Below are positions 30,475 to 42,368 of a stretch of 64,000 nucleotides of DNA, piece by piece. This DNA comes from Prorocentrum cordatum (Eukaryota > Sar > Dinophyceae > Prorocentrales > Prorocentraceae): the NCBI GenBank assembly GCA_963575745.1, contig CAUYUJ010017649.1:801313-865312 (forward strand), written 5' to 3'. Every line of letters starts with the position of its first letter. The stretch's first letter is position 1. Position numbers and translations under genes: made by a program. The notes under the pieces were generated by a model. The model did not search any database. It was not told the DNA's origin and saw only the letters and a list, made by a program, of their open reading frames with translations.

Positions 30475-30660
30475 ATCTTAAACCCTCTAGCTCTCAGCGA
30501 GCTCTCCGGGAAAAACCCGGAGAGAGAAGAGACCCTTCGGGGGCGGGAAAACGGGAAATCTTTCCTGGAGAGCTCTGGGAAGCTCCCCTGCAGCGATGCT
30601 GAAGCGCTGCCAGAAACGCCTCCATGCGTGCCTGCACGCGTGCGGGGATTGTTTCCCAAC
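30475..30660 (-). mobile_element. Family D fragment, copy 4
   Basis: AGCTCTCCGGGAAAAACCCG leads to GCGTGCCTGCACGCGTGC and then breaks off in the middle of the palindrome at about 30650. Confidence 0.55.
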
Positions 30661-30705
30661 CCTCCTGCGTTGGGTACTCGTTTTGAATAGAGCACTGCGG
30701 TCTCC

Positions 30706-30741
30706 ACCTTCCTTCCTTCCTTCCTTCCTTCCTTCCTTCCC
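30706..30741 (+). repeat. CCTT microsatellite
   Basis: Tandem CTTC/CCTT units next to the minisatellite array. Confidence 0.9.
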
Positions 30742-30754
30742 GCCTCCTCCCGCC

Positions 30755-32240
30755 TGCGGTCGCCATCCCTGGGTGGCTGCGATCTGTGAAACTGACGTCA
30801 CTTTCGAGGGCTGCTGGGGGGCCCAGCGGAGTGACGCCCTACGGGGATCCAGACTAGACCTCGCCATCCCTGGGGGGCTGCGATCTGTGAAACTGTCGCC
30901 ACTTTTGAGGCTGCTGGGGTGGCCAGCGGAGTGCCTACGGGGATTCAGATTAGACCTCGCCATCCCTGGGGGGCTGCGATCTGTGAAACTGTCGCCACTT
31001 TCGAGGCTGCTGGGGGGCCCATGCAGATTTAGACCTCGCCATCCCTGGGGGGCTGCGATCTGTGAAACTGTCGCCACTTTCGAGGCCTGCTGGGGGGCCC
31101 AGCGTGAGTGACCTCGCCATCCCTGGGGGGCTGCGATCTGTGAAACTGTCGCCACTTTCGATGCTGGGGGGCTGAGGGGATTCAGATTAGACCTCGCCAT
31201 CCCTGGGGGGCTGCGATCTGTGAAACTGTCGCCACTTTCGAGGCTGCTGGGGGGCCCAGCGGAGTGACGCCCTACGGGGACTCAGATTAGACCTCGCCAT
31301 CCCTGGGGGGCTGCGATCTGTGAAACTGTCGCCACTTTCGAGGCCTGCTGGGGGGCCCAGCGGAGTGACGCCCTACGGGGATTCAGATTAGACCTCGCCA
31401 TCCCTGGGGGGCTGCGATCTGTGAAACTGTCGCCACTTTCGAGGCTGCTGGGGGGCCCAGCGGAGTGGCTGCCTACTGGGGATTCAGATTAGACCTCGCC
31501 ATCCCTGGGGGGCTGCGATCTGTGAAACTGTCGCCACTTTCGAGGCTGCTGGGGGGCCCAGCGGAGTGACGCCCTACGGGGATTCAGATTAGACCTCGCC
31601 ATCCCTGGGGGGCTGCGATCTGTGAAACTGTCGCCACTTTCGAAAGATGCTGGGGGGCCCAGCGGAGTGACGCCCTACGGGGACTCAGATTAGACTTCGC
31701 CATCCCTGGGGGGCTGCGATCTGTGAAAATGTCGCCACTTTCGAGGGCTGCTGGGGGGCCCAGCGGAGTGACGCCCTACGGGGATTCAGATTCGACCTCG
31801 CCACTCCTGGGGGGCTGCGATCTGTGAAACTGTTGCCACTTTCGAGGGCTGCTGGGGGGCCCAGCGAAGTGACGCCCTACGGGGATTCAGATTAGACCTC
31901 GCCATCCCTGGTGGGCTGCGATCTGTGAAACTGTCGCCACTTTCGAAGGCTGCGTGAGGGGCCCAGCGGAGTGACGCCCTACGGGGATACATATTAAACC
32001 TCGCCATCCCTGGGGGGCTGCGATCTGTGAAACTGTCGCCACTTTCGAAGGCTGCTGGGGGGCCAGCGGAGTGACGTCCTACGGGGACTCAGATTAGACC
32101 TCGCCAGCGCTGGGGGGCTACGATCTGTGAAACTGTCGCCACTTTCGAGGGCTGCTGTGGGGCCCATGAAACTGTCGCCACTTTCGAGACCTGCTGCGGG
32201 GTCCAGCATAGTGACGTCCTACGCGGACGCAGATTGGACC
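30755..32240 (+). repeat. Minisatellite, roughly 100-bp unit, about 15 copies
   Basis: Each unit contains TCGCCATCCCTGGGGGGCTG, CGATCTGTGAAACTGTCGCC, ACTTTCGAGG and GGGGGGCCCAGCGGAGTGAC. Unit starts include 30862, 30958, 31037, 31115, 31195, 31295, 31396, 31497, 31597, 31698, 31798, 31900, 32002 and 32102. Early units are short (78-96 bp) and later ones 100-102 bp. Minus-strand ORFs across it (ATVSQIAAPQGWRG repeats) look like by-products of the repeat. Confidence 0.92.
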
Positions 32241-33440
32241 CGTCATTCTACTTCGATTATCCCGCATCTGCGATCGACTGTATGTGTGCGAGGAACTAGA
32301 CATGGAGTGGTCTGGCACTGACTGACGTCAAATCGTTGTGTGCCAGTGTCTCCTGGGGTGTTGCCTGATGTGGATGCAGCTCGTCGGCGCTGCGACTCGA
32401 GCTGGCGGTCGTCCTTCGGACCCGCAGAAACATCTGCTGAGCTCGATGAGCTAGGGGAACGACAGGAAAGAAGTGCAGGAAACGGAGGCCGGTCATGCAC
32501 TCGCCGATACCTCGTTGCTCTGTCATCGTCTTTGCTGTTGCATGATCCTTATCTGGCCTGCCGGCGCCGCGGCTCGAGCTGGCGGTCGCCCTTCGGGCCC
32601 GCGGGAACATCTTCTGAGACAAGTGGACGCCGCCGCCTTACTTGCAGGCAGCGCATTGCATTCGCGGACAGCAGCATGGCAGACCGCAGTGAGATCCTCA
32701 GTCGCGTGGTGTTGCCAAGCCTGGTGGAGACGCGCGTGATCGACCTGAAGTCCCAATCGCGCGTGCACTGTACCTGCGTGGCGTTCAGGCACGCGCGTGA
32801 TGCTGCTCGCTCCGCGTTCAACCAGTACGTCGCCAGTGCAACTTTGGACGATGGACAACCGACTGATGATACGCGACCCCGGCCTTGAGTTTCTTTCCCG
32901 CGGGCCGCCCGCAGACCTGGCGGCGCGCCTGCGAGCGTTCAGCTCCCGCGCTGAAATGTGCGGGAAGGAGGCGGAGAAGCTAGCGGGCGAGCTACGCCTC
33001 GCTCGTTCCTTGCACTCTAAACAAGTTTTATCATGTCGAACTCTGCGACGACATGGCGCAGGCAGCGCTGCGGGTTTAGCTCGCACTTGAAAAACGCGGC
33101 AGTCTTCTGTGTCCTCCCGCCACTTTCATCGTCGTCCTATTCCCCGCCTCACCTTCTCCATGCATGCTGCTGCTTCCGCGATGGCCTTTCGCCCCCCCCC
33201 CGCCTTCCATTCCATCCCTCTCCTACCCCTCGTTCCCGTATTTGTTCTTCTTCGATCCTGGGGCCTCAAGCCTCGTTCTTTCGATCGTCGTCCTGTGAAT
33301 CGTGCAACGTGCGCATCCCATGTAGCTTGCACAGCAAATCGCCGCGTCTACACTGTCATTGTTCCTGCTAATGTTGGCATCCTCCTCTTGCCATTTGATG
33401 CACGTGGGTTGGGTACGTCGCAAATCTGAGCAAAACCGAC
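32241..33440 (+). CDS. GC-rich non-repeat segment with weak hypothetical coding
   Basis: One of the few stretches free of the repeat families. A plus-strand frame at 32340-32888 contains an internal duplication (SSWRSSFGPAETS and SSWRSPFGPAGTS). From the ATG at 32676 it gives MADRSEILSRVVLPSLVETR, then VIDLKSQSRVHCTCVAFRHA, which faintly resembles an F-box helix set. A second frame (32797-33090) has a helical segment (EMCGKEAEKLAGELRLARSL). Splice sites cannot be judged. It could be a host gene fragment or capture. Confidence that any of this is coding is low. Confidence 0.22.
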
Positions 33441-33860
33441 CCAAAGTCACCACTTTGTCCTTTCTGGCCGGGTCGATCAACTAGCTCCACCCCGCGCCGG
33501 AATTCCTCTAGCTCATCGATGCCGAAGAGCTCTACGAGATATTACTCAGAAGCTTCCAGCAACTAGCTAAGGGAAGCTCTACGAGTTACTCGTGCGGTTC
33601 CAGCAACAACTTGCTCTGGGGAGCTCTACGAGTTACTCAGCCCGAGTGAGGCTGATAGCAGATTTATCTCAGGCGTCCAGCGATATACCTTGTAGATCTC
33701 TTCGTTATCGATGAGCTAGAGGAATTCCGGCGCGGTGTGGAGCTAGTTGGCCAATGTGACGACTTTGGGTCGGTTTTGCTAATATTTGAAAGGTGTTTGA
33801 CAATTCATTTGGAAAGCCGTAATTTTTTCCATCTTGGATTCTGCCGCGTCTGCGAGTTAC
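33441..33860. repeat. B, C, C and reverse B modules with body
   Basis: Module B 33482-33538 (forward), two C-type tails (GGGAAGCTCTACGAGTTACT, near 33570 and 33620), then a reverse B at about 33705-33750 ending GGAGCTAG|TTGGCC and a short body. Confidence 0.55.
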
Positions 33861-34562
33861 ATCCTCAAGTCCGCAGCTGCCATATTACTATTACAAGTCT
33901 TGAGGGAACCGTCGGTCGTTTCGAGTTGTCTTGACACGCGTTGACGGTTTGACGTACTCAACTCGAGATTTCGAACAGCTAGAGAGCTCATATTACAGAA
34001 ACCGATTCAGAATCATCGGGCGCGTCTGTCCGTTGCATCTAAAGGCTGATCTTGGTCTCCTATTCGAGCTAGGTCCGTCAAGTTATTTGTTTTATACGAG
34101 TCATCTTGATTAGTGATGTTGGTTTCTGTATTCAACCCAAGATTCAGAGGAGCTACAGAGCTGATTCTTACAGAAACCGATCCAGAATCATGGGGCACGT
34201 TCGTCTGTTGCATCCAAAGGCCTGAACTTGTTCGTTTGCTCGAGCGATTTGCACAACAATTTCCGTATTGCTGAAGTTCCTTTTACAGGCGTGCACTAAC
34301 TCAAGCTTTAGCACAGCTGCAGATCTTGCACGCACAGGAACCGATAGAGAATCAACAAAGGCGTTTCGCTGTAGCACCCAGAACTCCGAACAGCGTCTGT
34401 GTTTTTCTCTAGCTAAATGCAAACTGTTTGTATGCGACGGATGTTTTCAATTTGTTTGGCTCTCGCCTAAGCTTGTTCTACGTGTGCCGCGAAGCTGGGC
34501 AAGAAAAGAGCTCTACGAGGTCACCGGCGGTAACCAGGTTGACGGTTTACCGCCAGCGCCCA
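33861..34562 (-). mobile_element. Reverse composite element: monomers and module A
   Basis: Reverse satellite monomers at about 33930-34430 (AACTCGAG, AGAGCTCATATTACAG, GAATCATCGGGCGCG), then reverse module A at 34509-34562 (GGCGGTAACCAGGTTGACGG). Confidence 0.58.
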
Positions 34563-34840
34563 TGGGTAGCGTTCAAAACACGGAGAGCAAAGAGAGCATA
34601 CGCCGGAAAGCATTCCTGGGGAGCCGTCTGACGTTCCCATGAAGCGCTTGTGGGACTCCGGGGCCCATCCGTGCAGCGTCTCTGAAGCTCTTCCGGGAAC
34701 GCTTTCATGCGTGCCTGCACGCGTACAGGCACGCGTGGGGATTGTGGACCGGCGGGGATGGGCTGCTGGCGGGCACCACCACCGCCCGGCTTCTTCTCTA
34801 AAACCCTCTAGCTCAGAGAGCTCTCCGGGAATCCTATTGC
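34563..34840 (-). mobile_element. Family D element, copy 5
   Basis: TAGCGTTCAAAACACGGAGAGC leads to GCGTGCCTGCACGCG and TACAGGCACGC, a 26-bp near-palindrome at about 34708-34733. It ends CTCAGAGAGCTCTCCGGG. Confidence 0.58.
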
Positions 34841-34914
34841 TGTGCTTAACAGTTCTGTAGTTCATCTGCATCGCGTAGAAAATACCATTATAAAGAAAAT
34901 AGCAGAGTTGAATC

Positions 34915-35263
34915 CGTCTTTCTGTCCCAAAGAGATTCTTTGCTCTCCGGGTTTTGGACGCTGCCTAATTGTTTTACCCTCGAGCTCTATGAGAGCCTCG
35001 GGGACGGAAGATATTTCCTCGCGAGCTGACGGGAGCTCCTTGAAGTGCACCGAAGGCGCTGCCAGGCACGCTTCCATACGTGCCTCCACGCGTGCAGGCA
35101 CGCCTGGACGCGTGCCGGAGGCGTTCCCGGACGGGCTCCGACACCACAGAAGCCCTTGTGGGGATTCTCGGCCGCCTTGAAGGAGCTCCTAGCAGGCACC
35201 AGCACCGCGCAGCTCTCTAAATTCCTTAGCTTCAGAGAGCTCCCCGGGAATACGATCGAACTC
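34915..35263 (+). mobile_element. Family D element, copy 6
   Basis: TTCTTTGCTCTCCGGGTTTT, then the core CGTGCCTCCACGCGTGCAGG, and the end CTTCAGAGAGCTCCCCGGG. It runs straight into a module A with an altered start (ACTCGGATCC). Confidence 0.52.
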
Positions 35264-35615
35264 GGATCCGGCGGTAAGCCGTCAACCAGGTAACCGCCGG
35301 GAGCCTTGTAGAGCTCTATTCTGGCGGCGCTGCTCGAAGCACACAAAAGAAGCTTTCTCAAGCGTGAAGAAGAAATATCGAAAAGTATCTTTTTTTTAAG
35401 TTTGCATCTTCGCTTAAACCTAGCTACCAGACCGTGTTCGGACCTCTCGATGCGAGAAAAATCGCGCCGGTTCAGTATGCGTGCCAGCTCTGTAGCTTGT
35501 CTGAATCTCAGTACAGACCTGTGAATTTAACTGGCAGACGCGGCATGATTCGCTACAGGTGGGAAAATACCTGCTTGTAAAACGAATTTTCAAAGTTTGC
35601 ACAAAGATATTATAA
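35264..35615 (+). repeat. Module A with short body
   Basis: Module A 35264-35318 (GGCGGTAAGCCGTCAACC). A diverged monomer fragment and body run to TATTATAA|CTGG. Confidence 0.55.
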
Positions 35616-37040
35616 CTGGGCGCCGGCGGTAAACCGTCAACCTTTCTTACCGCCGGGGGACTCGTAGAGCTTCCTGACAGTATATAGTGTGGGAAAAAAT
35701 CCAGAGAACGACTAGTTTTCAGCCCAAGCGATTTCAGACCTCTCAAGATGACTCTAACAAAAAAACAAACAGTTTCGCAACCCAGTTCGAGTATCAGACC
35801 TAGTTCAGACCTCTCAATGCGACAGGCGGACGCGTCTGATGTCTGCGAATCGACTCATGTGATTACCAGCCCTGCAGCCCCCCTACAGCCCGAGTTAAGT
35901 GCAGAAAACCGACAGCATCTCACAAGCGACTCGAACGATACGAATAGTTTCGCGACCTGTTTCGAGCAGCAGACCAAGTTCTGAGCTCTCGAATCGACCA
36001 ACGAACGCGCCTGATGTGTGCAAATCGATTTCTATGACCCGCAGCACTGTAGCCCTCCCCCAGCACGAGTTCAGTGCAGAAAATTGAGAGCATTTTTCAC
36101 GATGATTCGGACAATACGAATAGCTTCGCGAACCTAGCTCGGGCAGCAGGCCGAGTTCAGAGCTCTCGATACAACAGACAAACGCGCCCGATAATTTCCA
36201 ATCGATTTCTGTGACTATAGGCTGTGTAGCTGCCCTACAGCTCGAGTTAAGTACAGAAAACCGAGAGCGTTTGTCAAGATGTCTCGAATGATACGAATAG
36301 ATTTGCGGACCTAGCTCGGCTAGCAGACCGAGTTCAGACCTCTGGAGTCAAGAGGCGAACGCGCCTGATGATTCTCAATGCGATGGATGTGCTTACCAGC
36401 TCTGTAGCTCCCCTGCAGCTCGAATTAGGTACAAAATACCCACCACGCGTATCAAGTTCACTCGAATAATACGAATAGGTCTGCGCACCTAGCTCGGCTA
36501 GCAGACCGAGTTCAGACCTATGGATTCAACAGGCGAACGCGCCTGATGATTCTGAGTGCGATAGGTGTGCTTACCAGCACTGTAGCTGCCCTACAGCTCG
36601 AGTTAAGTAGAAAATACCGATAACGCGTATCAAGTTGACTCGAATAATACGAATAGGTTTGCGGACCTAGCTCGGCTAGCAGACCGAGTTCAGACCTATG
36701 GATTCAACAGGCGAACGCGCCCGATGATTCTGAGTGCGATAGCTGTGCTTACCAGCACTGTAGCTGGCCTACAGCTCGAGTTAAGTAGAAAATACCGACA
36801 ACGCGTATCAAGATGACTCGAAACAGCCGATCCCGCCGGGACGCTTTTTGGCAGTAAAAGGTACCCGATCGAGCTGAGATCAAGATGGCGAGCGGGAATC
36901 AGATCGAATATCACGGGAAAAAATACTAGAGCTCAAACGAATTGCTGAATTCCGAGAAGAAACTTTTCAATCGACCAAAAGTCACCAAAAGGTCCGTCGA
37001 GATTTTTCTTGCCAACTAGCTCTCCAGCGCTCCGGAATTA
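35616..37040 (+). mobile_element. Composite element with clean 178-bp periodicity
   Basis: Module A 35616-35675, leader with TTTTCAGCCCAAGCGATTTC, about six monomers to 36830, trailer to 37040. The word AGACCGAGTTCAGACC starts at 36325, 36503 and 36681, exactly 178 bp apart. This is the best place to define the monomer. Confidence 0.78.
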
Positions 37041-38831
37041 CTGGGCGCCGGCGGTAAACCGTCAACCTTGGTTACCGCCGGGGAACTCGTAGAGCTTCCA
37101 AGCTCGACTTAAGTTGAGAAAACCGAGAGCACCTACCAACATTCTGACTCATAGTGAATATTTTTTGCCCTCTGAATGCGACAAGCGGACGCGTCTGATC
37201 AGAACGAGTTCAGACCTCTCAATGCGACAGGCGGACGCGTCTGATGTCTGCGAATCGATTGCTGTGATTACCAGCCCTGCAGCCGCCCTACAGCCCGAGT
37301 GAAGTGCAGAAAACCGACAGCATCTCTCAGGATGACTCGAATAATATAATAGTTTCGCAGACCTGTTTCGAGCAGCAGACCAAGTCTGAGCTCTCGAATC
37401 GACCAACGAACGCGCCTGATGTGTGCAAATCGATTTCTATGACCCGCAGCACTGTAGCCCTCCCCCAGCACGAGTTGAGTGCAGAAAATTGAGAGCAATT
37501 TTCACGATGATTCAGACAATACGAATAGTTTCGCGAACCTAGCTCGGGCAGCAGGCCGAGTTCAGAGCTCTCGATACAACAGACAAATGCGCCCGATAAT
37601 TCTCAATCGATTTCTGTGACTCTAGGCTCTGTAGCTGCCTACAGCTCGAGTTAAGTACAGAAAATACCGAGAGCGTTTGTCAAGATGACTCGAATAATAC
37701 GAATAGATTTGCGGACCTAGCTCGGCTAGCAGACCGAGTTCAGACCTCTGGAGTCTGGAGGCGAACGCGCCTGATGATTCCCAGTGCGATAGGTGTGCTT
37801 ACCAGCACTAAAGCTGCCCTGCAGCTCGAATTAAGTACAAAACACCCACCACGCGTATCAAGTTCACTCGAATAATACGAATAGGTCTGCGCACCTAGCT
37901 CGGCTAGCAGACCGAGTTCAGACCTATGGATTCAACAGGCGAACGCGCCTGATGATTCTGAGCGCGAAAGGTGTGCTTACCAACACTGTAGCTGTCCTAC
38001 AGCTCGAGTTAATTAGAAAATACCGACAACGCGTATGGAGTTGACTCGAATAATACGAATGGGTTTGCGAACCTAGCTCGCCTAGCAGACCGAGTTCCGA
38101 CCTATAGATTCAACAGGCGAACGCGCCTGATGATTCTGAGCGCGATAGCTGTGCTTACCAGCACTGTAGCTGCCCTACAGCTCGAGTTAAGTAGAAAATA
38201 CCGACAACGCGTATCAAGTTGACTCGAATAATACGAATAAGTTTGCGGACCTAGGGCTAGCAGACCGAGTTCAGACCTATGGATTCAACAGGCGAACGCG
38301 CCTGATGATTCTGAGTGCGATAGCTGTGCTTACCAGCTCTGTAGCTGTCCTACAGCTCGAGTTAAGTAGAAAATACCGACAACGCGTATCAAGATGACTC
38401 GAAACAGCCGATCCCGCCAGTGTGCTTTTCGATAGTAATATTCACCCGATCGAGCTGAGATCAAGATGGCGAGCGGGAATAAGATCGAATATGACGGGAA
38501 AGCATACTAGAGCTCTAACGAATGGTCAAATTTCGAGAACATAATTTTCAACCGACCAAAAGTTGTGAAAAGTTCAGTTCTTTTTTTTCGAGCCAACTAG
38601 CTCTCGAGCGCGCCGGGGTTACTCTTAGCTTCCAGCTATAACTAGCTAAGGGAAGCTCTACGAGTTACTCTCAAGCTTCCAGCAATAACTTGCTAAGGGA
38701 AGCTCTACGAGTTACTCACCCGAAGTCGTCTCATTGTTTCTTAAGGTCGGGTCGGCGAACTAGCTGCACCTGCGCCCGAATTCCTCTAGCTCATCTTGCC
38801 GAAGAGCTCTACGACGTATGGCACGGGAAAA
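37041..38831 (+). mobile_element. Composite element with longer array
   Basis: Module A 37041-37098, about seven monomers to 38405, trailer, two C tails (near 38665 and 38700) and a module B (38760-38818). The start of the array differs from the later monomers (GCGACAGGCGGACGCGTCTG versus TCAACAGGCGAACGCGCCTG). Confidence 0.72.
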
Positions 38832-40013
38832 CTGGACGCCGGCGGTAAACCGTCAACCTTGGTTACCGCCGGGAGACTCGTAGAGCTTCCAGCTCGACTG
38901 AAGTTGAGAACACCGAGGACCTACCAACATTCCGACTCATAGTAAATATTTTGTGTCCTCTCAATGCGACAGGCGGACGCGTCTGATGTCTGCGAGTCGA
39001 CTTCTGTCATTACCAGCCCTGCAGCCCCCCTACAGCCCGAGTTGAGTGCAGAAAACTGACAGCACCTCTCAGGATCACTCCAACAATACAGTAGTTTCGC
39101 AGACCTAATTCGGGCAGCAGACGAGTTCCGAGCTCTGCTCTCCGCAGGCGGATGCGCCTGATGTCTCTAAATCGATTGCTGTCCCCAGCAGCACTGTTGC
39201 CTCCCCCCAGCACGAAATACCGACAGCACTTCTCAGGATGACTCGAACAATACGAATAGTTTTGCGAACCTAGCTCGGGCAGCAGGCCAAGTTCAGTGCT
39301 CTCGAGTCAACGAACAAAGGCGCCTGGTGATTTCCAATAGATTTCTGTGACTACGAGATCTGTAGCTGCCCGGCTCGAGTTAAGTACAGAAAACCGAGGG
39401 CGCCTATCAAGATGACCCAAATAATACGAATAGGTTTGCGGACCTAGCTCGACTAGCAGACCGAGTTCAGACCTCTAGATTTAACAGGCGAACGCGCCTA
39501 ATGATTCTGACTGCGATAGGTGTGCTTGCCAGCTCTGTAGCTGTCTTACAGCTCGAGTTAAGACCAGAAAACCGAGAGTTTCTGTCAAGATGACTCGAAT
39601 GATACGAACAGGTTTGCGGACCTAGCTCGGCTCACAGACCGAGTTCAGACCTCTGGGTTCAACAGGCGAACGCGCCTGATCATTCTGCACGCATTAGCTG
39701 TGCTTACCAGCTCTGTAGCGGCCCTAGAGCTCGAGTTATGTTCAGAAAACCGACAGCGCGTATTAAGATGACTCGAAACGGGCGTTCCCGCCACAGTGCT
39801 TCTTGGCCTTCAAAGTTACCCGATCGAGCTGAGATCAAGATGGCGAGCGGGAATAAGATCGAATATCACGGGAAAAAATACTAGAGCTCTAACGAATGGT
39901 CAAATTTCGAGAACAAAATTTTCAACCGAGCAAAAGTCACCAAAAGTTCCGTCGAGATTTTTCTTGCCAACTAGCTCTCCAGCGCTCCGGAATTACTCTA
40001 AAGCTTCCAGCAA
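38832..40013 (+). mobile_element. Composite hairpin/satellite element
   Basis: Module A 38832-38887, about five monomers to 39775, trailer and a shortened C module, ending CCAGCAA|CTGG. Confidence 0.72.
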
Positions 40014-41155
40014 CTGGGCGCCGGCGGTAAACCGTCAACCTTTCTTACCGCCGGGGACTCGTAGAGCTTCCTGACTATATATAATGTAGAAAAAATGCAG
40101 AGAACGAATAGTTTTTCAGCCCAAGCGATTTCAGACCTCTCGATGCAACAGCCGAACGCCCCCTCATGCTTCTGGATTGTCTTCTGTACGAGCTCTGTAG
40201 CTCTGCTACAGCCCGAGTTACGTGCGCTAATCAACAGCACCTCTGAAGATAACTGAAACAAAACGAATAGTTTCCTAAACCCAGCTCGAGTATCAGACCG
40301 GGTTCAGACCTCTGAATACGACAGGCAGACGCGTCTGATCTCCGAATCGATTCCTGTCATTACCAGCCCTGCAGCTCCCCTACAGCCCGAGTTAAGTGCA
40401 GAAAACCGACAGCATTTTTCAGGATGACTCGAACAATACGAACAGGTTCGCGGACCGAGTTCAGGCAGCAGGCCGAGTCCAAGCTCTGGCTTCCACAGAC
40501 GGACACGCCTGATGTCTCCAAATCGATTGCTGTCCCCACCAGCACTGTAGCCCCCTACAGCCCGAGTTAAGTGAAGAAAGCGACAGTACCTCTTCAGATG
40601 ATTCGAAAAATACGAATAGTTTCGCGGTTCTAGCTCCGGCAGCAGGGCGAATTCAGAGCTCTCGATTGAACAGACGAACGTGCCTGATGATTCCCAATCG
40701 ATTCCTTTGACTATGAGCTCTGTAGATGCCCTACAGATCGAGTTAAGCAGAAAATACCGAGAGCGTCTGTCAAGATGACTCAGTTAATACGAATAGGTTT
40801 TTGAAGCTAGCGCGGCTAGCAAACCGAGTTCAGGCCTCTGGGTTCAACAGGCGAACGCGCCTGATCATTCTACATCGATTAGCTGTGCTTACTGGCCCTG
40901 TAACTGTCCTGAAGCTCGAGTTACGTTCAGAAAACCGACAGCGCGCATCAAGATGACAGGAAACGGCCGATTCCGCCTGCCTGCTTTTTGGCAGTAAAAG
41001 GTACCCGATCGAGCTGAGATCAAGATGGCAAGCGGGAATAAGATCGAATATCATGGGAAAAAATACTAGAGCTCAAACGAATGTTGAAATTTTGAGAACA
41101 AAATGTTCAACCGACCGAAAGTCAGCAAAAGGTCCGTCGGGATTTTTCTTGCCAA
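40014..41155 (+). mobile_element. Composite hairpin/satellite element
   Basis: Module A 40014-40070, about five monomers to 40970, trailer to TTTTTCTTGCCAA|CTGG. Confidence 0.72.
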
Positions 41156-41463
41156 CTGGAACCGGCGGTAAACCGTCAACCAAGTTACCGTCAACCAAGT
41201 TACCGCTCTTTTCTCGCACGGCGCTGCTCGGTACGCATGCAGATAGATTCTGGAAAGGAGACCCAAACAAACTCGAAAAATGACGTTTATTTGCGCCAAG
41301 TGTTTTGATAGCAATACTGCACCTCCATACCTGAGAATGCACTCACGAACGCACAATAACCCACTACAGGTGCGAAAAATACCAGATCTCAAAACGAATG
41401 TTCAAATCTCTCAAAAAGTTCGTCCAACCGACCCAAAGTTCGCACACTTGGTAGCGTCCAAAA
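41156..41463 (+). mobile_element. Hairpin element with rearranged module A
   Basis: Module A (41156-41210) carries a perfect 15-bp tandem duplication, GTCAACCAAGTTACC at 41175-41189 and 41190-41204. The rest of the right arm is deleted up to GCTCTTTT. The body continues to GTAGCGTCCAAAA|CTGG. Confidence 0.65.
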
Positions 41464-42368
41464 CTGGGCGCCGGCGGTGAACCGTCAACCTTGGTTACCG
41501 CCGGGGAACTCGTAGAGCTTATAAGCTCGACTTAAGTTGAAAACCGACAGCACATACCAACATTCTGACTTATAGTGAATATTTTTTGACCTCTGAATGC
41601 GACAAGCGGACGCGTCTGATGTCTGCGAATCGACACCTCTCATTACCAGACCCGCAGCCCCCCCTACAGCCCGAGGTCAGTGCAGAAAACCGAGAGCATC
41701 TCTCAGGATGACTCGAATAATACAATAGTTTCGCGAACCTAGCTCGGGCAGCAGACCGAGTTCCGAGCTCTCGATTCGACAGGCGGACGCGCATGATCTC
41801 TTTAAATCGATTTATATGAGAAGCAGCAAGGTAGCCCCCTCTGAGCGCAAAGTGGTTTAAAAACAACCGAAAGCACTTCTCAAGATGACTCGATGAATAC
41901 GAATAATTTCGCGATTCTGGATCGGACAGAAGACCGAGTTCAGAGCTCATTCGACAGACAAACGCAACTGACAATTCTGAATCAGTTTCTGTAAATATGA
42001 GCTCAGTAGCTGTCTAACAGCTCGAGTTAAGTACAGAAAACCGAGATTTTCTGTCAAGATGACATAGCTCGGCTCACAGACCGAAATCAGACCTCTGGAT
42101 TCAACAGACGAACGCGCCTGATCATTCTGGATCGATTAGCTGTGCTTACCAGTTCTGTAGATGTCCTGAAGCTCGAGTTATGTTGAAAAAACCGTCAGCG
42201 TGTATCAAGATGACTCGAAATGGCCGATCCCGCCAGAGTGCTTTTTGGCCTTCAAACTTACCCGATCGAGCTGATATCGAGATGGCGAGCGGGAATGAGA
42301 TCTAATATCACGGGAAAGAACTTGCTAGCGTCCAAAACCCGAGCGAAGAGAATCTCGAGGACAGGAAA
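41464..42368 (+). mobile_element. Composite element ending in a D-family terminus
   Basis: Module A 41464-41518 has a mixed stem (GGTGA with TTACC). About four monomers reach 42235. The trailer is cut at about 42320 by ACTTGCTAGCGTCCAAAACC, a D-family end. Confidence 0.65.

Noticed and set aside
30487-31200. Long minus-strand ORF with repeated SQIAAPQGWRG
   Set aside because: It is a by-product of the 100-bp minisatellite. Other frames are equally open and unit lengths vary without regard to codons.
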